A stretch of DNA of 64,000 nucleotides from Shewanella aquimarina (GCF_023349185.1 NZ_JAKIKY010000008.1:124001-188000), one strand, 5' to 3'; positions 17,915 to 28,333 are shown, counted from the stretch's first letter. The notes: generated by a model not told the origin, from the letters alone. Numbers and translations: made by a program.

Positions 17915-18706
17915 ATGTTTGATCTCGATCTCTTATCTATCCTGCTACCCGCCTTCGCCGCGGGTATCTTGGTGCTCTCAACCCATGTGCTGCTGGGCAG
18001 TCAGGTGCTCAAGCGCGGCATCATCTTCATCGACCTAGCGATCGCCCAGGTGGCGGCGCTGGGGGCCATCATTGCCCACACCAACCACGAGCTGGAGCAT
18101 CTAGCCTATGTCACGGTCTGGATGCCGGCGCTGTTTGCCCTCTTAGGGGCAGGGTTTATCGCCTGGCTGGCCAAGCGGATGGCCAACGAGCTGGAGGCGA
18201 TCATAGGTTGCTTCTATGTGTTGTCGGCGGTGGCGGCCATGTTACTGCTGTCAAATGATCCCCACGGCGCAGAGATGCTTAAGCAGTTGATGTCCGGCCA
18301 GATCCTCTGGGTGAACTGGTCACAGCTGATTCTGCCTGCCGTGGTGTCTGCACTGGTGCTGGCGATCATCGCCCTGCGCCCGGCAATACTCAATGGTGCC
18401 GGTTTCTATCTGTTGTTTGCCTTAGTGATCACCCTGTCGGTAGAGCTGGTGGGCGTCTATCTGGTGTTCAGTTCCCTTATCCTGCCGGCGCTGGCGGTTA
18501 ACAAGCTGCGCGGCAGGGGCAAATGGCCGCTGGCCTATCTGGTGGGTTTGCTGGGCTATGGCATTGGCCTGTTGCTGTCGGCCAGTTTCGACCTGCCGAG
18601 CGGCGCTGCGATTGTGGCGACCCTGGCGGTCAGCACAGTGGCGTTTCGTCTGTTACAGCCTCGCCTGACGAGGGAAAGTTCGATTACGAAGGTTAGTGCT
18701 AACTAG
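17915..18706 (+). CDS. Metal ABC transporter permease, ZnuB-like
   Basis: A 263-residue permease with about eight transmembrane helices of the ABC-3 family (ZnuB/MntB type). Recognisable parts are GSQVLKRGIIFIDLAIAQVAALG near the start and VGVYLVFSSLILPALAVNKL near the end. I prefer the ATG at 17915; a TTG at 17891 would lie in the T-rich part after the palindrome. No ATPase gene accompanies it: the next gene is plsC, behind a terminator. Confidence 0.85.
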   Translation: MFDLDLLSILLPAFAAGILVLSTHVLLGSQVLKRGIIFIDLAIAQVAALGAIIAHTNHELEHLAYVTVWMPALFALLGAGFIAWLAKRMANELEAIIGCFYVLSAVAAMLLLSNDPHGAEMLKQLMSGQILWVNWSQLILPAVVSALVLAIIALRPAILNGAGFYLLFALVITLSVELVGVYLVFSSLILPALAVNKLRGRGKWPLAYLVGLLGYGIGLLLSASFDLPSGAAIVATLAVSTVAFRLLQPRLTRESSITKVSAN

Positions 18707-18740
18707 AAAAGTCGATAAAGATGAGGTGCTTGAGAGATGA

Positions 18741-18776
18741 GCGGGTAGGGTGCAACAGGCACTCTCCCGCTTTTTT
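18741..18776 (+). terminator. Terminator of zinc cluster
   Basis: Stem GCGGGTAGGGTGC with GCACTCTCCCGC (one bulge and a G-T pair), then six T. Confidence 0.78.
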
Positions 18777-18941
18777 CTTGCCAGCATTCCGTTGAGGCGA
18801 TGTTTTTTCACTGTTAATTCCATGACTTATATCGTTAACACTCGCCAGGTATGCTGTAAGCCCTTTGGGGCCCTAAGACGACAGGTGTAAGTCAAAAGGC
18901 CTGCTGCTATAATGTCGCCACTGAAATCACAGGAGTAAGTT

Positions 18942-19676
18942 GTGCTGTTAATCTTCAGATCTCTGATCTTAGCCATCATGTTGTTGTTGGCCTTTGTCTT
19001 CGGTGGCCTCTATTGTCTGCTGCGTCCCCGCCATAGAGACAATGTTCATCTGTTTGCTAAGATATTTTCCTGGGCCGCGCCTGTCTTAGGGGTCAAGGTC
19101 GTGGTACGTAAGCCCAAGGTTGAGCGCAGCGAGCCCTGTATCTTCCTGGCTAACCATCAGAACAATTTTGATATGTTTACCCATACGGCCGCCGTGCCTA
19201 AGGGCACTGTCAGCCTGGGCAAGAAGAGCCTGGCGTGGATCCCTTTCTTCGGCCAGATATACTGGTTATCGGGGAACATATTGATCGACCGTAAAAACCG
19301 TAACCGCGCCTTCGAGACCATGGCGCAGACCGCGAAGAAGATTAAAGATAAGTGCCTCTCTATCTGGATCTTCCCCGAGGGCACGCGTTCGCGGGGCAAG
19401 GGGTTGCTGCCCTTCAAGGCGGGCGCCTTCCATACCGCCATCGAGGCCGGTGTCGCCATGGTGCCTGTGTTGGCTTCGAATCAGGAACATATTAAGCTTA
19501 ACCGCTGGAATAACGGCGTGGTGATCATCGAGATGATGGATCCCATAGAGACCAAAGGCCTGGCTAAGTCGCAGGTAAAAGAGCTATCGACTCGGATTCA
19601 TGCCATGATGGCGGAGAAGTTGGCTCAGCTGAATCAGGAAGCCAGCGCCCTGATGGCCAAGAAAGCAATTAATTAA
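18942..19676 (+). CDS. plsC: 1-acyl-sn-glycerol-3-phosphate acyltransferase
   Basis: A 244-residue inner-membrane enzyme making phosphatidic acid from lysophosphatidic acid and acyl-ACP or acyl-CoA. It has an N-terminal transmembrane helix (3-25), the catalytic motif NHQNNFD (HX4D), GNILIDRKNR, and FPEGTRSRGKGL for phosphate binding. GTG start with AGGAG 6 bases upstream. rraB follows 24 bases downstream and may be co-transcribed. Confidence 0.93.
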   Translation: MLLIFRSLILAIMLLLAFVFGGLYCLLRPRHRDNVHLFAKIFSWAAPVLGVKVVVRKPKVERSEPCIFLANHQNNFDMFTHTAAVPKGTVSLGKKSLAWIPFFGQIYWLSGNILIDRKNRNRAFETMAQTAKKIKDKCLSIWIFPEGTRSRGKGLLPFKAGAFHTAIEAGVAMVPVLASNQEHIKLNRWNNGVVIIEMMDPIETKGLAKSQVKELSTRIHAMMAEKLAQLNQEASALMAKKAIN

Positions 19677-19700
19677 GAACACTTTTATTCGGAGAGATCC

Positions 19701-20108
19701 ATGTCTACAGAACGTCAACTGCAGGAACAGAAACAGGAAAACCAGGAGATCGTCGACGCGATTCTTGCCGATGGTTCTGAGCCCGATGCCGAATACACCA
19801 TAGAACACCACTTCTCGGCCTCTAACTTCGACCGTCTGGAGAAGGCGGCGGTGGAAGCCTTTAAGATGGGCTTCGAGGTGAACGATGCCGAAGAGATGGA
19901 GCTGGAAGATGGCTCAGTGCTCTTCTGTTTCGACGCCATCGCCTACCATAAACTCGACGTGGCTTTGCTGGACAAGGCCTGTGAAGATCTGATCCAGCTG
20001 GCGGCTAAGCTGAAGGTGGATTACGACGGCTGGGGCACCTACTTCATCGGCGACGATATGGAAGGTGGCGACGAGGAGTATGAAGAGGAAGACTCTCGCT
20101 TCCATTAA
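19701..20108 (+). CDS. rraB: Ribonuclease E inhibitor RraB
   Basis: A 135-residue acidic protein matching RraB, which binds RNase E and alters degradosome composition. Features: [21 protein letters not shown], then [18 protein letters not shown] and the very acidic tail [15 protein letters not shown] lies 6 bases before the ATG. Confidence 0.92.
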   Translation: MSTERQLQEQKQENQEIVDAILADGSEPDAEYTIEHHFSASNFDRLEKAAVEAFKMGFEVNDAEEMELEDGSVLFCFDAIAYHKLDVALLDKACEDLIQLAAKLKVDYDGWGTYFIGDDMEGGDEEYEEEDSRFH

Positions 20109-20148
20109 GCTGTTTTTATTAAGCTGTTTCCATTTAGCAGCTGCCATT

Positions 20149-20177
20149 AAAAAAGCCCATCTATGATGGGCTTTTTT
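20149..20177. terminator. Rho-independent terminator after rraB
   Basis: Stem AAGCCCATC / GATGGGCTT with A- and T-runs. Around it lie short degenerate direct repeats (ATTAAGCTGTTT and CTTGCCATTTA). Confidence 0.85.
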
Positions 20178-20240
20178 GTGTCTGTGACCACTTGCCATTT
20201 AACACCTACCGCTTGCCACTTGCCATTTAGCCGTGGCGGA

Positions 20241-21212
20241 CTAGTCTGCCTCGCCTGGCTCGAAGATGACGCAGCAGTTACGCCCTTGCTGCTTGGCCTG
20301 ATAGAGGGCGCTGTCGGCCTGACCCAGCCACTGGGCGCTGTTGCTCAGATGCTCGTCTATGCCGCAGATGCCGATACTCACCGTCACCTTAAGGATGGCG
20401 CTCTCGAATCTCAGCTCCGAGGCTTCAATCTTCTCCCGCAGACGATCGGCAAAATGCAGTGCGGCCTCGGCGTTGGTGTTCGACAGCACCACGGAAAACT
20501 CCTCGCCGCCGTAGCGGCCGGCGCAGTCTGTGTCCCGCAGGGACTGGCGCAGGATATGGGACACATGCTGGATCACCTTGTCACCGGCGATATGGCCGTA
20601 GGTGTCGTTGATGCGTTTGAAATGGTCGATGTCGAACATCACCAGCGTGGTGGGTTCGCCATAGCGGGCGTGGCGGTCGAACTCCTTCTGCATACACAGC
20701 TGCCAGTGGCGGCGGTTATGCAGCTGGGTCAATCCATCTGTCTGGCTCAGGTGTTCCAGGCGCTCGTTGGCGGCCTTGAGCTGTAGCTTGTTGATCGCCA
20801 CATCGGTGACATCATAGATGATCATGCTGATATGGGTGATCTGGCCGGTGAGCGAGGAGAGCGGCAGCAGGGTCACATTCTGGTACATGAAGTCGGCGCG
20901 GCCCGTGATGGGACGATAGTTGCCGAACTTGAACACATAGGGGCGCTGCTCCCAGCTGATAAAGGCGCGATTCTTCAGCAGGAAGACAGACTCCATCTTC
21001 TGTTTCAGCCAGGTCGCCGGCAGGTAGTCGAACTGATCGAACAGGTACTTGCCCTTGATGGAGTTGGGTGAGATGCCACTATGGTTCTCCATGAAACCAT
21101 TCCAGAGCTGGATGTTGTAATCGCGATCCAACACGACCAGGCCGACCTCTATGGTCTGCACCATATCGATTAGCCAGTGGAGTTCGTTCATCGCGCTTTG
21201 GTCATATGGCAT
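20241..21212 (-). CDS. PAS-GGDEF diguanylate cyclase
   Basis: A 323-residue cytoplasmic protein with a PAS-like sensor (about 10-140), a short helical linker and a GGDEF domain. The active-site motif is GGEEF, preceded by RDTD exactly five residues upstream, the RxxD inhibitory site for product feedback. It should make c-di-GMP. The start at 21212 follows the stop of the REC-CheC gene by 13 bases; an upstream in-frame extension to 21311 would overlap that gene. The two form an operon, so the sensor pair probably acts together. Confidence 0.9.
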   Translation of the reverse strand: MPYDQSAMNELHWLIDMVQTIEVGLVVLDRDYNIQLWNGFMENHSGISPNSIKGKYLFDQFDYLPATWLKQKMESVFLLKNRAFISWEQRPYVFKFGNYRPITGRADFMYQNVTLLPLSSLTGQITHISMIIYDVTDVAINKLQLKAANERLEHLSQTDGLTQLHNRRHWQLCMQKEFDRHARYGEPTTLVMFDIDHFKRINDTYGHIAGDKVIQHVSHILRQSLRDTDCAGRYGGEEFSVVLSNTNAEAALHFADRLREKIEASELRFESAILKVTVSIGICGIDEHLSNSAQWLGQADSALYQAKQQGRNCCVIFEPGEAD

Positions 21213-21225
21213 ATCTTGATCCAAC

Positions 21226-22221
21226 TTAATCCAGCAAATAGCCCAGCTTATAGTTAAGCGTCGGCAAAGATTCTTCGGTAAATAACAAGAGAAGATCGCA
21301 TTGAATATCATGCCCTTCGATGCGGTAGTTGATCTCCATCGCCAGGGTGCGAGACCACTTCTCCGAGTTGTCGTGGATCAGGTCGTTCACCGTGCAGTGG
21401 CGCCCCAGCACCACGGGATGGCTCTGGCTGAATTTCATGTGTAGCTGCTCTGAGATGCCGCTGAGGAAGGCGCCGATCAACACGTTGCCCGTGTCTATCA
21501 TCACCTCTATCTCAGTATTGGCATCCTCAGGGTTTGCCAGTCCCATCAGCTTGGCCATGTCCTGAAAGGAGGAGTCGTGAAATAGCAGTAGTGCCTCGCC
21601 AGCTACCCCTGCGCCGATAAAACCCTGACACAGGGCCGATACCGTGCTGTACTGCTCGGTGGCCTTGAGGGTCATGGTGAGTTCGCTGACTTCCAGCACG
21701 TTGACGTTAGGGATGGGCAAGAGCACGAAGACATCCAGCAGCTTGGCCAGCAGATCGGCGGCGCGGCCCATGGCCACGTTGGCGACCTCCTGACAGGCGT
21801 CGCGTAGATCCACCTCGATCATGGGGTTGTCGTTTTCTTGCTCGCCCAGGGCTATGGTGAGTATGCCGTATTCCTGGAGTATGTTACTGATGGCATCGGC
21901 GCTGACGGGCTTCTGAATAAAGTCCAGGGCACCCAGGGCCTTCACCTTCTCGTGGGCCTTGATCTGAATGTCGCCCGACACCACGATCACCAGGGCGGGT
22001 AGATCCTCTTTCTGAATGGTTTCCAGTACCTCGTAGCCATCCATCACCGGCATGTTGAGGTCGAGAAAGACCACTTCGCCCTTACCGGCCCTGATCGCCT
22101 CGATACCTTCGGCGCCATTGTTGGCAAAGGTGATCTCGACATCCCACTCCTTGGGCAGGGTCCTGGCCATCTGCTTGCGAGCGAGTGCGGAGTCATCGCA
22201 TATGAGTACGGGGATCGACAT
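21226..22221 (-). CDS. Response regulator with CheC/CheX-type phosphatase domain
   Basis: A 331-residue protein: a receiver domain (about 1-120; acidic pocket CDD, phospho-acceptor in VVFLDLNMPVMDG, Lys in IQKP) joined to a CheC-like domain. The CheC domain has two helical ExxN-type signatures, DACQEVANVAMGRAADLLAK and EVMIDTGNVLIGAFLSGI. CheC proteins dephosphorylate CheY-P, so this fusion may be a self-acting or phospho-gated phosphatase. It is upstream of the diguanylate cyclase in the same operon. Confidence 0.85.
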   Translation of the reverse strand: MSIPVLICDDSALARKQMARTLPKEWDVEITFANNGAEGIEAIRAGKGEVVFLDLNMPVMDGYEVLETIQKEDLPALVIVVSGDIQIKAHEKVKALGALDFIQKPVSADAISNILQEYGILTIALGEQENDNPMIEVDLRDACQEVANVAMGRAADLLAKLLDVFVLLPIPNVNVLEVSELTMTLKATEQYSTVSALCQGFIGAGVAGEALLLFHDSSFQDMAKLMGLANPEDANTEIEVMIDTGNVLIGAFLSGISEQLHMKFSQSHPVVLGRHCTVNDLIHDNSEKWSRTLAMEINYRIEGHDIQCDLLLLFTEESLPTLNYKLGYLLD

Positions 22222-22626
22222 CTAGTTATAACATCCTAATCTGCCTTCATTATTAGAAGATAACACCAAATCACTTGCTTGGTGGCTAAAAGCTTCATCC
22301 TGAGGCAGTTTTATCGGTTTTGTCTTTGGTAACGACAGGGATTAACGGGGCTTGTTGCTGATGCATTTACCGGGACATTTACCCGATCTCCAGGCATCCG
22401 AGCCAGCTTGGCGCGGGTAGCGGGAGCAGGTAAATGACAAACTCTGTCCAAAGGTTATTATCTATCAGCTTGATTAACAACCGTAAACTCTTGGGTGGCA
22501 ATATTTTGACGCCAGTCAAAAAACGGACTCATGTTATATCTTTTAGGGATATTTGCCAAATGTGTTACATTTCCTTCTGGACTGACCAGTAGCAGAGTTT
22601 AAGCGCAGCGATTGAGGAGTAAAGGA
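22222..22626. promoter_or_regulatory. Intergenic region with 18-bp palindrome
   Basis: About 400 bases between divergent genes. The only clear structure is TTTTGAC-GCCA-GTCAAAA at 22504-22521, about 105 bases before the enoyl-CoA hydratase start, a candidate operator for an unidentified regulator. No reading frame with a ribosome site is visible. Confidence 0.4.
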
Positions 22627-23436
22627 ATGCAACACCCCAACGTCACCCTGACCATAGCCGAAGGCATCGCCTGGGTAGAGCTGTCACGGCCGGAAAAGTA
22701 CAACGCCCTTAACTATGAACTGTTCGAATCTATCGTTAAGGTGCAGAAGCATATCGCCAGGCGCAGAGACGTGCGGGCGGTGATCCTCAGTGGCAGTGGC
22801 GGTAACTTCTGTTCCGGCCTGGATGTGGCCAGCGTGATGAAGTCACCCATGCAGGCGTTTAAGTTGCTGTTTAAGTGGTTGCCGGGTAATGCCAATCTGG
22901 CGCAGCGGGTCTCGATCGGCTGGCGTCGACTGCCTGTGCCTGTGATCTGCGTGCTCGAGGGGATCTGCTATGGCGGCGGTACCCAGATAGCCTTAGGGGC
23001 GGATATGCGTATCGCCGCGCCAGACTGTCGTCTCTCTATCATGGAGGCCAAGTGGGGACTGGTGCCTGACATGGCGGGCTTAGTCGGTCTGCGAGAATTA
23101 GTGGGTAAGGATATCGCCATGCAGCTCACCATGACGGCCGAGGTGATCGACGCCCAGCAGGCCAAGGCCTATGGCCTGGTGACCCAGGTGAGCGAGGCGC
23201 CGCGGGAGGTGGCAGAGGCCCTGGCACATCGACTGGCCAACACCTCGCCCGATGCCAATGCGGCGATCAAGTTCAGCATCAACAAGAGTTGGCGCGCCGG
23301 TGAGCGTAGCCTGCTGGCCCGTGAGTCCCTGAGTCAGGTGCGTCTGCTTGTGGGCAAGAATCGGCTGATTGCCGCCCTGCGTCAGACCAAAGATCCTGAG
23401 CGTCGTTATCAGCCACGTCAGCCCTGGTGGCGTTAA
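22627..23436 (+). CDS. Enoyl-CoA hydratase/isomerase (crotonase) family
   Basis: A 269-residue crotonase-fold protein. The oxyanion-hole motifs are SGSGGNFCSGLDV and GICYGGGTQIALGADMRIA; the position of the second catalytic Glu falls in MEAKWGLVPDMAG. It probably hydrates or isomerises an enoyl-CoA; the exact substrate is not determinable. ATG at 22627 with GAGGAG 7 bases upstream. Confidence 0.88.
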   Translation: MQHPNVTLTIAEGIAWVELSRPEKYNALNYELFESIVKVQKHIARRRDVRAVILSGSGGNFCSGLDVASVMKSPMQAFKLLFKWLPGNANLAQRVSIGWRRLPVPVICVLEGICYGGGTQIALGADMRIAAPDCRLSIMEAKWGLVPDMAGLVGLRELVGKDIAMQLTMTAEVIDAQQAKAYGLVTQVSEAPREVAEALAHRLANTSPDANAAIKFSINKSWRAGERSLLARESLSQVRLLVGKNRLIAALRQTKDPERRYQPRQPWWR

Positions 23437-23559
23437 CTGAATGAGTCACAACAGATTTTCAATGTGATCGGCTTCACACTACCTCTCGCCCGGCGAGACG
23501 AACATCCCGAGGCTCGCTAGTATCCTGCTGCCAAAATTTTGATAAAGGAAAGCAGGATA

Positions 23560-24057
23560 ATGCGACAAGGGTTTGAACGATTTCTCTGGAGTAGCCGCCT
23601 CTCAGTGATGATAGGGGTGTTTGCCTGTGTGCTGGCGGCCCTTGTGGTGTTTGTCATGGGCATCAAGGATGTGATCCACATGGTCGACCTGCTGTGGGAC
23701 TATGTGATCAGCGGCAGCTACGAGGTACGTAACGATCTTGTGATGGTGGTGGTGGAGATCTTAGATACCTTCCTGCTGGGGTCTGTGCTGCTTATCTTTG
23801 CCTTTGGCCTGTATGAGCTGTTTATCAGCAACCTGCAGGCGGCGGAAGACAGCGTCGCCGGTGGCAAGATCTTAGTGATCAGCAGCATAGACTCGCTCAA
23901 GAGCAAGCTGGGTAAAGTGATCCTCATGATGTTGATCATTAAGGTGTTCTCCTACTTTACCGAGATGAAGCCGACCTCCATGCTGGAGCTGCTCTACATG
24001 GGCATCATAGTCGTGCTGATCGCCCTGGCGCTGATGCTGAGTAAAGATAAGAAGTAA
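23560..24057 (+). CDS. YqhA/UPF0114 family membrane protein
   Basis: A 165-residue inner-membrane protein with about four transmembrane helices. It has the family N-terminus FERFLWSSRLSVMIGV and the conserved LDTFLLGSVLLIFAFGLYELFIS. The ATG at 23560 has AAAGGA 9 bases upstream; a TTG at 23539 is less likely. Function unknown. Confidence 0.85.
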   Translation: MRQGFERFLWSSRLSVMIGVFACVLAALVVFVMGIKDVIHMVDLLWDYVISGSYEVRNDLVMVVVEILDTFLLGSVLLIFAFGLYELFISNLQAAEDSVAGGKILVISSIDSLKSKLGKVILMMLIIKVFSYFTEMKPTSMLELLYMGIIVVLIALALMLSKDKK

Positions 24058-24068
24058 ACCTCTAAGCC

Positions 24069-24923
24069 TTAGGGATAGGCCCGCAGAATACGCTGGGCGA
24101 AGCCCTGAACCAGGATCAGTACCTCCTGCCAGGCTGTGGGCTGATCCAGGTTTAACGCCAGTCGCTGCTGCTCATAACGCAGTGGCTGCCCCATGGGGGA
24201 GAGGGCCTTGCGGGCCTTTTGGGTCGCCAGGGAGGCCGGTAGCCCGTCGGGGGATTGAATATCCAATACCGGCAGCGCCAGCTTAGCCAGCTTGCCCGGC
24301 AGATCCCGATTCTCCGCCTCAAGTTCCAGATAGGGATTGATCACCACCAGCAGATCCGGGCTCGGTAGCGCGGCGGCGGTCAGTATCTCGATAACCAGGC
24401 CTGCACTCTGGCCGCTGACGATAAGTATTCGCTTACCGGGATACGTCTTCCCCAAACCGTCGAGCTGCCCCAGGGTTTGACTGAGGGCGGTTTTCTGTTT
24501 CTCCCTTAGCGCCGTCCAATCTTCCTGGCTGTATTTGGGCAGGTTCTGATCACGCTTCTGGCTGAGCTGCGCCTCGCCGGGCTTGGGGATCTCACCGGCA
24601 TCAGTGATATGGTTGGGCTGTGATGCCCCCTGGGGGGCACCTATGCTCAGGGTCGCCCAGCCCTTGGGCGTGAGATCGCGTCTGAGAAAGGCGAGCAGGC
24701 CTTCTGGGTCGGCATCTTCGCCCAAGTCCCCTAACAATACCGCCGCGCCATATTGATTTCGTCCCTGCCAGGGGCGCACCAATACCGGCTGCTCTGTGCC
24801 CTCGACCGTGATTTTAGCCACCTCGGTTGGCGGCAGGTAATCATAGTCTTGCATGGTATTGCGCTGGGCGAGAGCCATAAGGGGAAACAGGGTAAGGATG
24901 AGCAGTGTGGTGCGTAGATTCAT
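24069..24923 (-). CDS. DUF3530 family protein (alpha/beta-hydrolase-like)
   Basis: A 284-residue exported protein with a signal peptide ending at MALA-QR. The alpha/beta-hydrolase layout is recognisable: AAVLLGDLGEDADPEGL near the start, ILIVSGQSAGLVIEIL as the nucleophile elbow (GQSAG), and VLDIQSPDG later. This matches DUF3530. Periplasmic, substrate unknown. It converges with the YqhA gene, 11 bases between stops. Confidence 0.78.
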   Translation of the reverse strand: MNLRTTLLILTLFPLMALAQRNTMQDYDYLPPTEVAKITVEGTEQPVLVRPWQGRNQYGAAVLLGDLGEDADPEGLLAFLRRDLTPKGWATLSIGAPQGASQPNHITDAGEIPKPGEAQLSQKRDQNLPKYSQEDWTALREKQKTALSQTLGQLDGLGKTYPGKRILIVSGQSAGLVIEILTAAALPSPDLLVVINPYLELEAENRDLPGKLAKLALPVLDIQSPDGLPASLATQKARKALSPMGQPLRYEQQRLALNLDQPTAWQEVLILVQGFAQRILRAYP

Positions 24924-25063
24924 CGGCTTATTGGGTCATCTGGCGTTAACTTTGACTATGGCGTCAGTATAAGCCTAAGTGCTTGCCAATGGCGATAAAA
25001 TGCGAAAGAAGCTGGCACCGACCAGGGTCGGTGCCATAGGGAGAGAGTTATGCGTAACTGGAA

Positions 25064-27970
25064 TTAGGCATGGCTGACTAGGACCAGACGCACGGCGTCC
25101 AGTTGCAGCTGGCAGCCATCTAGGTAGTTGCCCAGCTCGACCATCTGATTTCTCAGGTGCTCCAGCTCCTCGTCACGGATGTTGGGGTTGACTGCCTTGA
25201 GGGCCTCCAAACGTTCCAGCTCGGCGGTGAGCTGCTGAGTCATCTTGGCGCTGGCCTCTTCGGTCAGCTGTTTCATCGCCGCCTCGGCAAAGGCTTCACC
25301 CTTGGCAAACAGCGGGTGCAGCAGGGTCTGCGACGCGTTGACCAGCTTGCTGGCGATGTGACGGTTGACCGCGCTCAGCTGCTTGTCGAAGCTCTCGTAG
25401 CTGACGTTCTCCGACAGGTTGTTGCCATTCTTGTCCAGCAACACACGAACCGGGGTAGGTGGCATGTAGCGGTAGAGCTGGCTCGAACGCGGCGCCGAGG
25501 CATCGGCCATGTAGATCAGCTCAAGGAAGACTGTGCCTGCCGGCAGGGCCTTGTTCTTGAGCACGGCCACGCTGGTGGTGCCTGTCTCGGAGGAGGTGAT
25601 CAGATCCAGACCCGTCTGTACCAGCGGGTGCTCCTGGGTGATCAGGGCGATATCGTCGCGGGACAGCGCCATCTCTCGGTCGAAGGTCACGGTAATACCG
25701 TCTTCCGGAAGGCCTGGGTAGGTGGGGAACATCATATGCTCGCTCGGGTGCAGCACGATGGCGTTCTCGCCGCTATCTTCCTGCTCGACACCTATGATGT
25801 CCCACAGGCGGATCACTGAGCCAATCAGCTGGGTGTCCTGGTCGCGGGCCGCCAGGCTCTCCACCAACTTCTGCGCCTTGGCGCCGCCGTGGGAGTTGAT
25901 CTCCAGCAGCTTGTCGCGGCCCTGTTCCATCGCCTTCTTCAGCGCCTTGTAACGGGTCTGGGTGTGGTTGAGCAGCTGGGTGAACTGATCTTCGTCGCGA
26001 TACACCAGCTGGGTCAGCAGCTCGTCGGAAAACTCGTTAAACAGTATATGGCCCGTAGGACAGGTCTGCTCAAAGGCGTTCAGTCCCTTGTGGTACCAGT
26101 TCATCAGGTTTTCCTGGGCCGTGCCCGCTAGGTAGGGCAGGTGGATCTCGACATCGTTGGCCTGGCCGATACGGTCCAGACGACCGATACGCTGCTCCAG
26201 CAGATCTGGGTTCAGCGGTAGGTCGAACAGCACCAGATGGCTGGCAAACTGGAAGTTACGGCCCTCTGAGCCGATCTCGCTACAGATAAGTGCCTGGGCG
26301 CCGCCGGTTTCCTGGGCGAAGTAGGCGCCGGCCTTGTCGCGTTCTATGATAGACATGCCTTCATGGAATACTGTGGCCTGAATGCCCTCGCGGGTACGCA
26401 GCGCCTCTTCCAGGCTCAGGGCGGTCTCCGCCTGGCTGGCGATGATCAGCACCTTCTTGCTGCGATGATTCTTGAGGAAGTCGATCAACCAGTCGACCCT
26501 TGGGTCGAACTTCCACCAACTGGCACTGTCGCTCTCAAACGCCTGATACAGCTTCTCCGGGCTCAGCGCCTGTTTCACCTTGGCGGTGAGATCTGTCTGG
26601 CCACCCATCATCTCTGACACGCGGGCGGCGGTCTCGTACTGGGTCGGCATGGTCTGCGGATGGGCGTTGAAGATACGGGTCGGGAAACCCTTCACCGAGG
26701 CGCGGCTGTTACGGTAGAGCACGCGGCCGGTGCCGTGTCTGTCTAATAGCTCCTGTAGCAGCTCGCTGCGGGCCTGTTCGCGTTGATCATCATCGACACT
26801 CTCGTCCTCGATCAGACGCAGCGCCGGGGTGATATCTTTCTCGTTGAGTAGCTCGGTCAGGCTGGCAACGGCCTCGTCGGGCAGACGCTTGCCACTGGCC
26901 AGGGCATCGGCGGCACTGGCCACCTCTTTGTAGCTCTCCTCCTCTTTGAGGAAGGCCTGATAGTCGTAGAAGCGATCCGGGTCCAGCAGACGCAGACGGG
27001 CGAAGTGGCTCTGGTGGCCCAGCTGATCCGGGGTCGCGGTCAGCAGTAGCACACCGGGGACCACTTCACTCAGGGCCTCGACCACGCGATAGGCGCGGCT
27101 CGGTTCCTCTTCGGTCCACTCCAGGTGGTGGGCTTCGTCGACTACCATGAGATCCCAGTCGGCATCCAATGCCTGGTCCAGGCGTTTCTTCTTACGCAGC
27201 AGCTCCAGCGAGCAGATCACCAGCTGTTCGGTGTAGAAAGGGTTGTCGTGGTCGGCATAGGCCTCGACGCATCTGTCTTCGTCAAACACTGAGAAGCGCA
27301 GGTTGAAACGGCGCAGCATCTCCACTAACCACTGATGGCGCAGCGTGTCTGGCACTATGATCAGGATACGCTCGGCGCGGCCGGTCAGCAGCTGCTGGTG
27401 AATGATCAGGCCGGCTTCGATGGTCTTACCCAGGCCTACCTCGTCCGCCAATAGGACGCGCGGTGCAAAGCGCTGGCCCACTTCATGGGCGATCCACTGC
27501 TGATGGGGGATCAGGCCGACACGGGGCCCCTGTAGGCCCAGCAGATCTGAGGTGGCCAGCTTGTGACGCAGTAGCTGGCTCTGGTAGCGCACGCCAAATC
27601 TGTCGAGACGGTCGATCTGGCCGGCAAACAGTCTGTCCTGGGGCTTGTTGAAGCGAATATTGTGGTTGAGCAGGGTCTCGCGCAGGCTGACCTCCTCGCC
27701 GGTTTCCGTGTGGATACCGTGGTAGATCACCAGCTGGTTCTTCTCTTCGACTTCGCTGACCTTGAGGCTCCAGCCTTCGTGACTCTCGATGATATCGCCG
27801 GGGTTATAGATCACTCGGGTTAGCGGGGCATCGTCGCGGGCAAACATGCGGTTTTCGTCAGTGGCGGGGAACATCAGGGTGACCATACGGCCTTCGAGTC
27901 CAATGACAGTACCTAAACCGAGTTCCGATTCGGTATCACTAATCCAACGTTGACCTAAGGAAAAGGGCAT
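25064..27970 (-). CDS. rapA: RNA polymerase-associated ATPase RapA
   Basis: A 968-residue Swi2/Snf2 ATPase that binds RNA polymerase and helps it recycle after transcription. N-terminal Tudor-like domains (about 1-105) precede the ATPase core: Walker [21 protein letters not shown] box [15 protein letters not shown], and the C-terminal helicase motifs [15 protein letters not shown] and [11 protein letters not shown]. Length equals E. coli RapA (968). No strong ribosome site is visible before the ATG. Confidence 0.97.
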   Translation of the reverse strand: MPFSLGQRWISDTESELGLGTVIGLEGRMVTLMFPATDENRMFARDDAPLTRVIYNPGDIIESHEGWSLKVSEVEEKNQLVIYHGIHTETGEEVSLRETLLNHNIRFNKPQDRLFAGQIDRLDRFGVRYQSQLLRHKLATSDLLGLQGPRVGLIPHQQWIAHEVGQRFAPRVLLADEVGLGKTIEAGLIIHQQLLTGRAERILIIVPDTLRHQWLVEMLRRFNLRFSVFDEDRCVEAYADHDNPFYTEQLVICSLELLRKKKRLDQALDADWDLMVVDEAHHLEWTEEEPSRAYRVVEALSEVVPGVLLLTATPDQLGHQSHFARLRLLDPDRFYDYQAFLKEEESYKEVASAADALASGKRLPDEAVASLTELLNEKDITPALRLIEDESVDDDQREQARSELLQELLDRHGTGRVLYRNSRASVKGFPTRIFNAHPQTMPTQYETAARVSEMMGGQTDLTAKVKQALSPEKLYQAFESDSASWWKFDPRVDWLIDFLKNHRSKKVLIIASQAETALSLEEALRTREGIQATVFHEGMSIIERDKAGAYFAQETGGAQALICSEIGSEGRNFQFASHLVLFDLPLNPDLLEQRIGRLDRIGQANDVEIHLPYLAGTAQENLMNWYHKGLNAFEQTCPTGHILFNEFSDELLTQLVYRDEDQFTQLLNHTQTRYKALKKAMEQGRDKLLEINSHGGAKAQKLVESLAARDQDTQLIGSVIRLWDIIGVEQEDSGENAIVLHPSEHMMFPTYPGLPEDGITVTFDREMALSRDDIALITQEHPLVQTGLDLITSSETGTTSVAVLKNKALPAGTVFLELIYMADASAPRSSQLYRYMPPTPVRVLLDKNGNNLSENVSYESFDKQLSAVNRHIASKLVNASQTLLHPLFAKGEAFAEAAMKQLTEEASAKMTQQLTAELERLEALKAVNPNIRDEELEHLRNQMVELGNYLDGCQLQLDAVRLVLVSHA

Positions 27971-28333
27971 TTACAAATTCTCATCTACAGGGTGAATCAC
28001 GAAAGGGCGCGTATGTTATCCAATCGGGGCTTTGATGTCGAACACATCTGACCCGTAATTGCCTCGTTAAAAAGCCTAAAGATTACAAATTATCCAATCG
28101 GATCGGCTGGCACCCGCCTTGTCATCTTAATGTCATTTTAGGCCACCAGTCTCAAATTGGGTCGGGCGATTTTCTGGGCAAGTTTCCGTTGAAGCCGTGA
28201 GATTTTGGTGTCAGTATGGATTTAACCGCTAAGTGCTTTGTTGCGCGTCACTATACTGATAGAGAAGGAGGCTAATTACCCACTCAGTTCGCTCGACTAC
28301 AAATATAACACCCTACGCACAAGTGGAGGCGCC
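27971..28333. promoter_or_regulatory. Divergent promoter region, rapA / phoH-like
   Basis: About 360 bases. The sequence TATCCAATCGG occurs twice in direct orientation (from 28017 and from 28090), perhaps a shared regulator site. An upstream in-frame extension of the PhoH gene to 28238 is open but lacks a better start. Confidence 0.3.
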
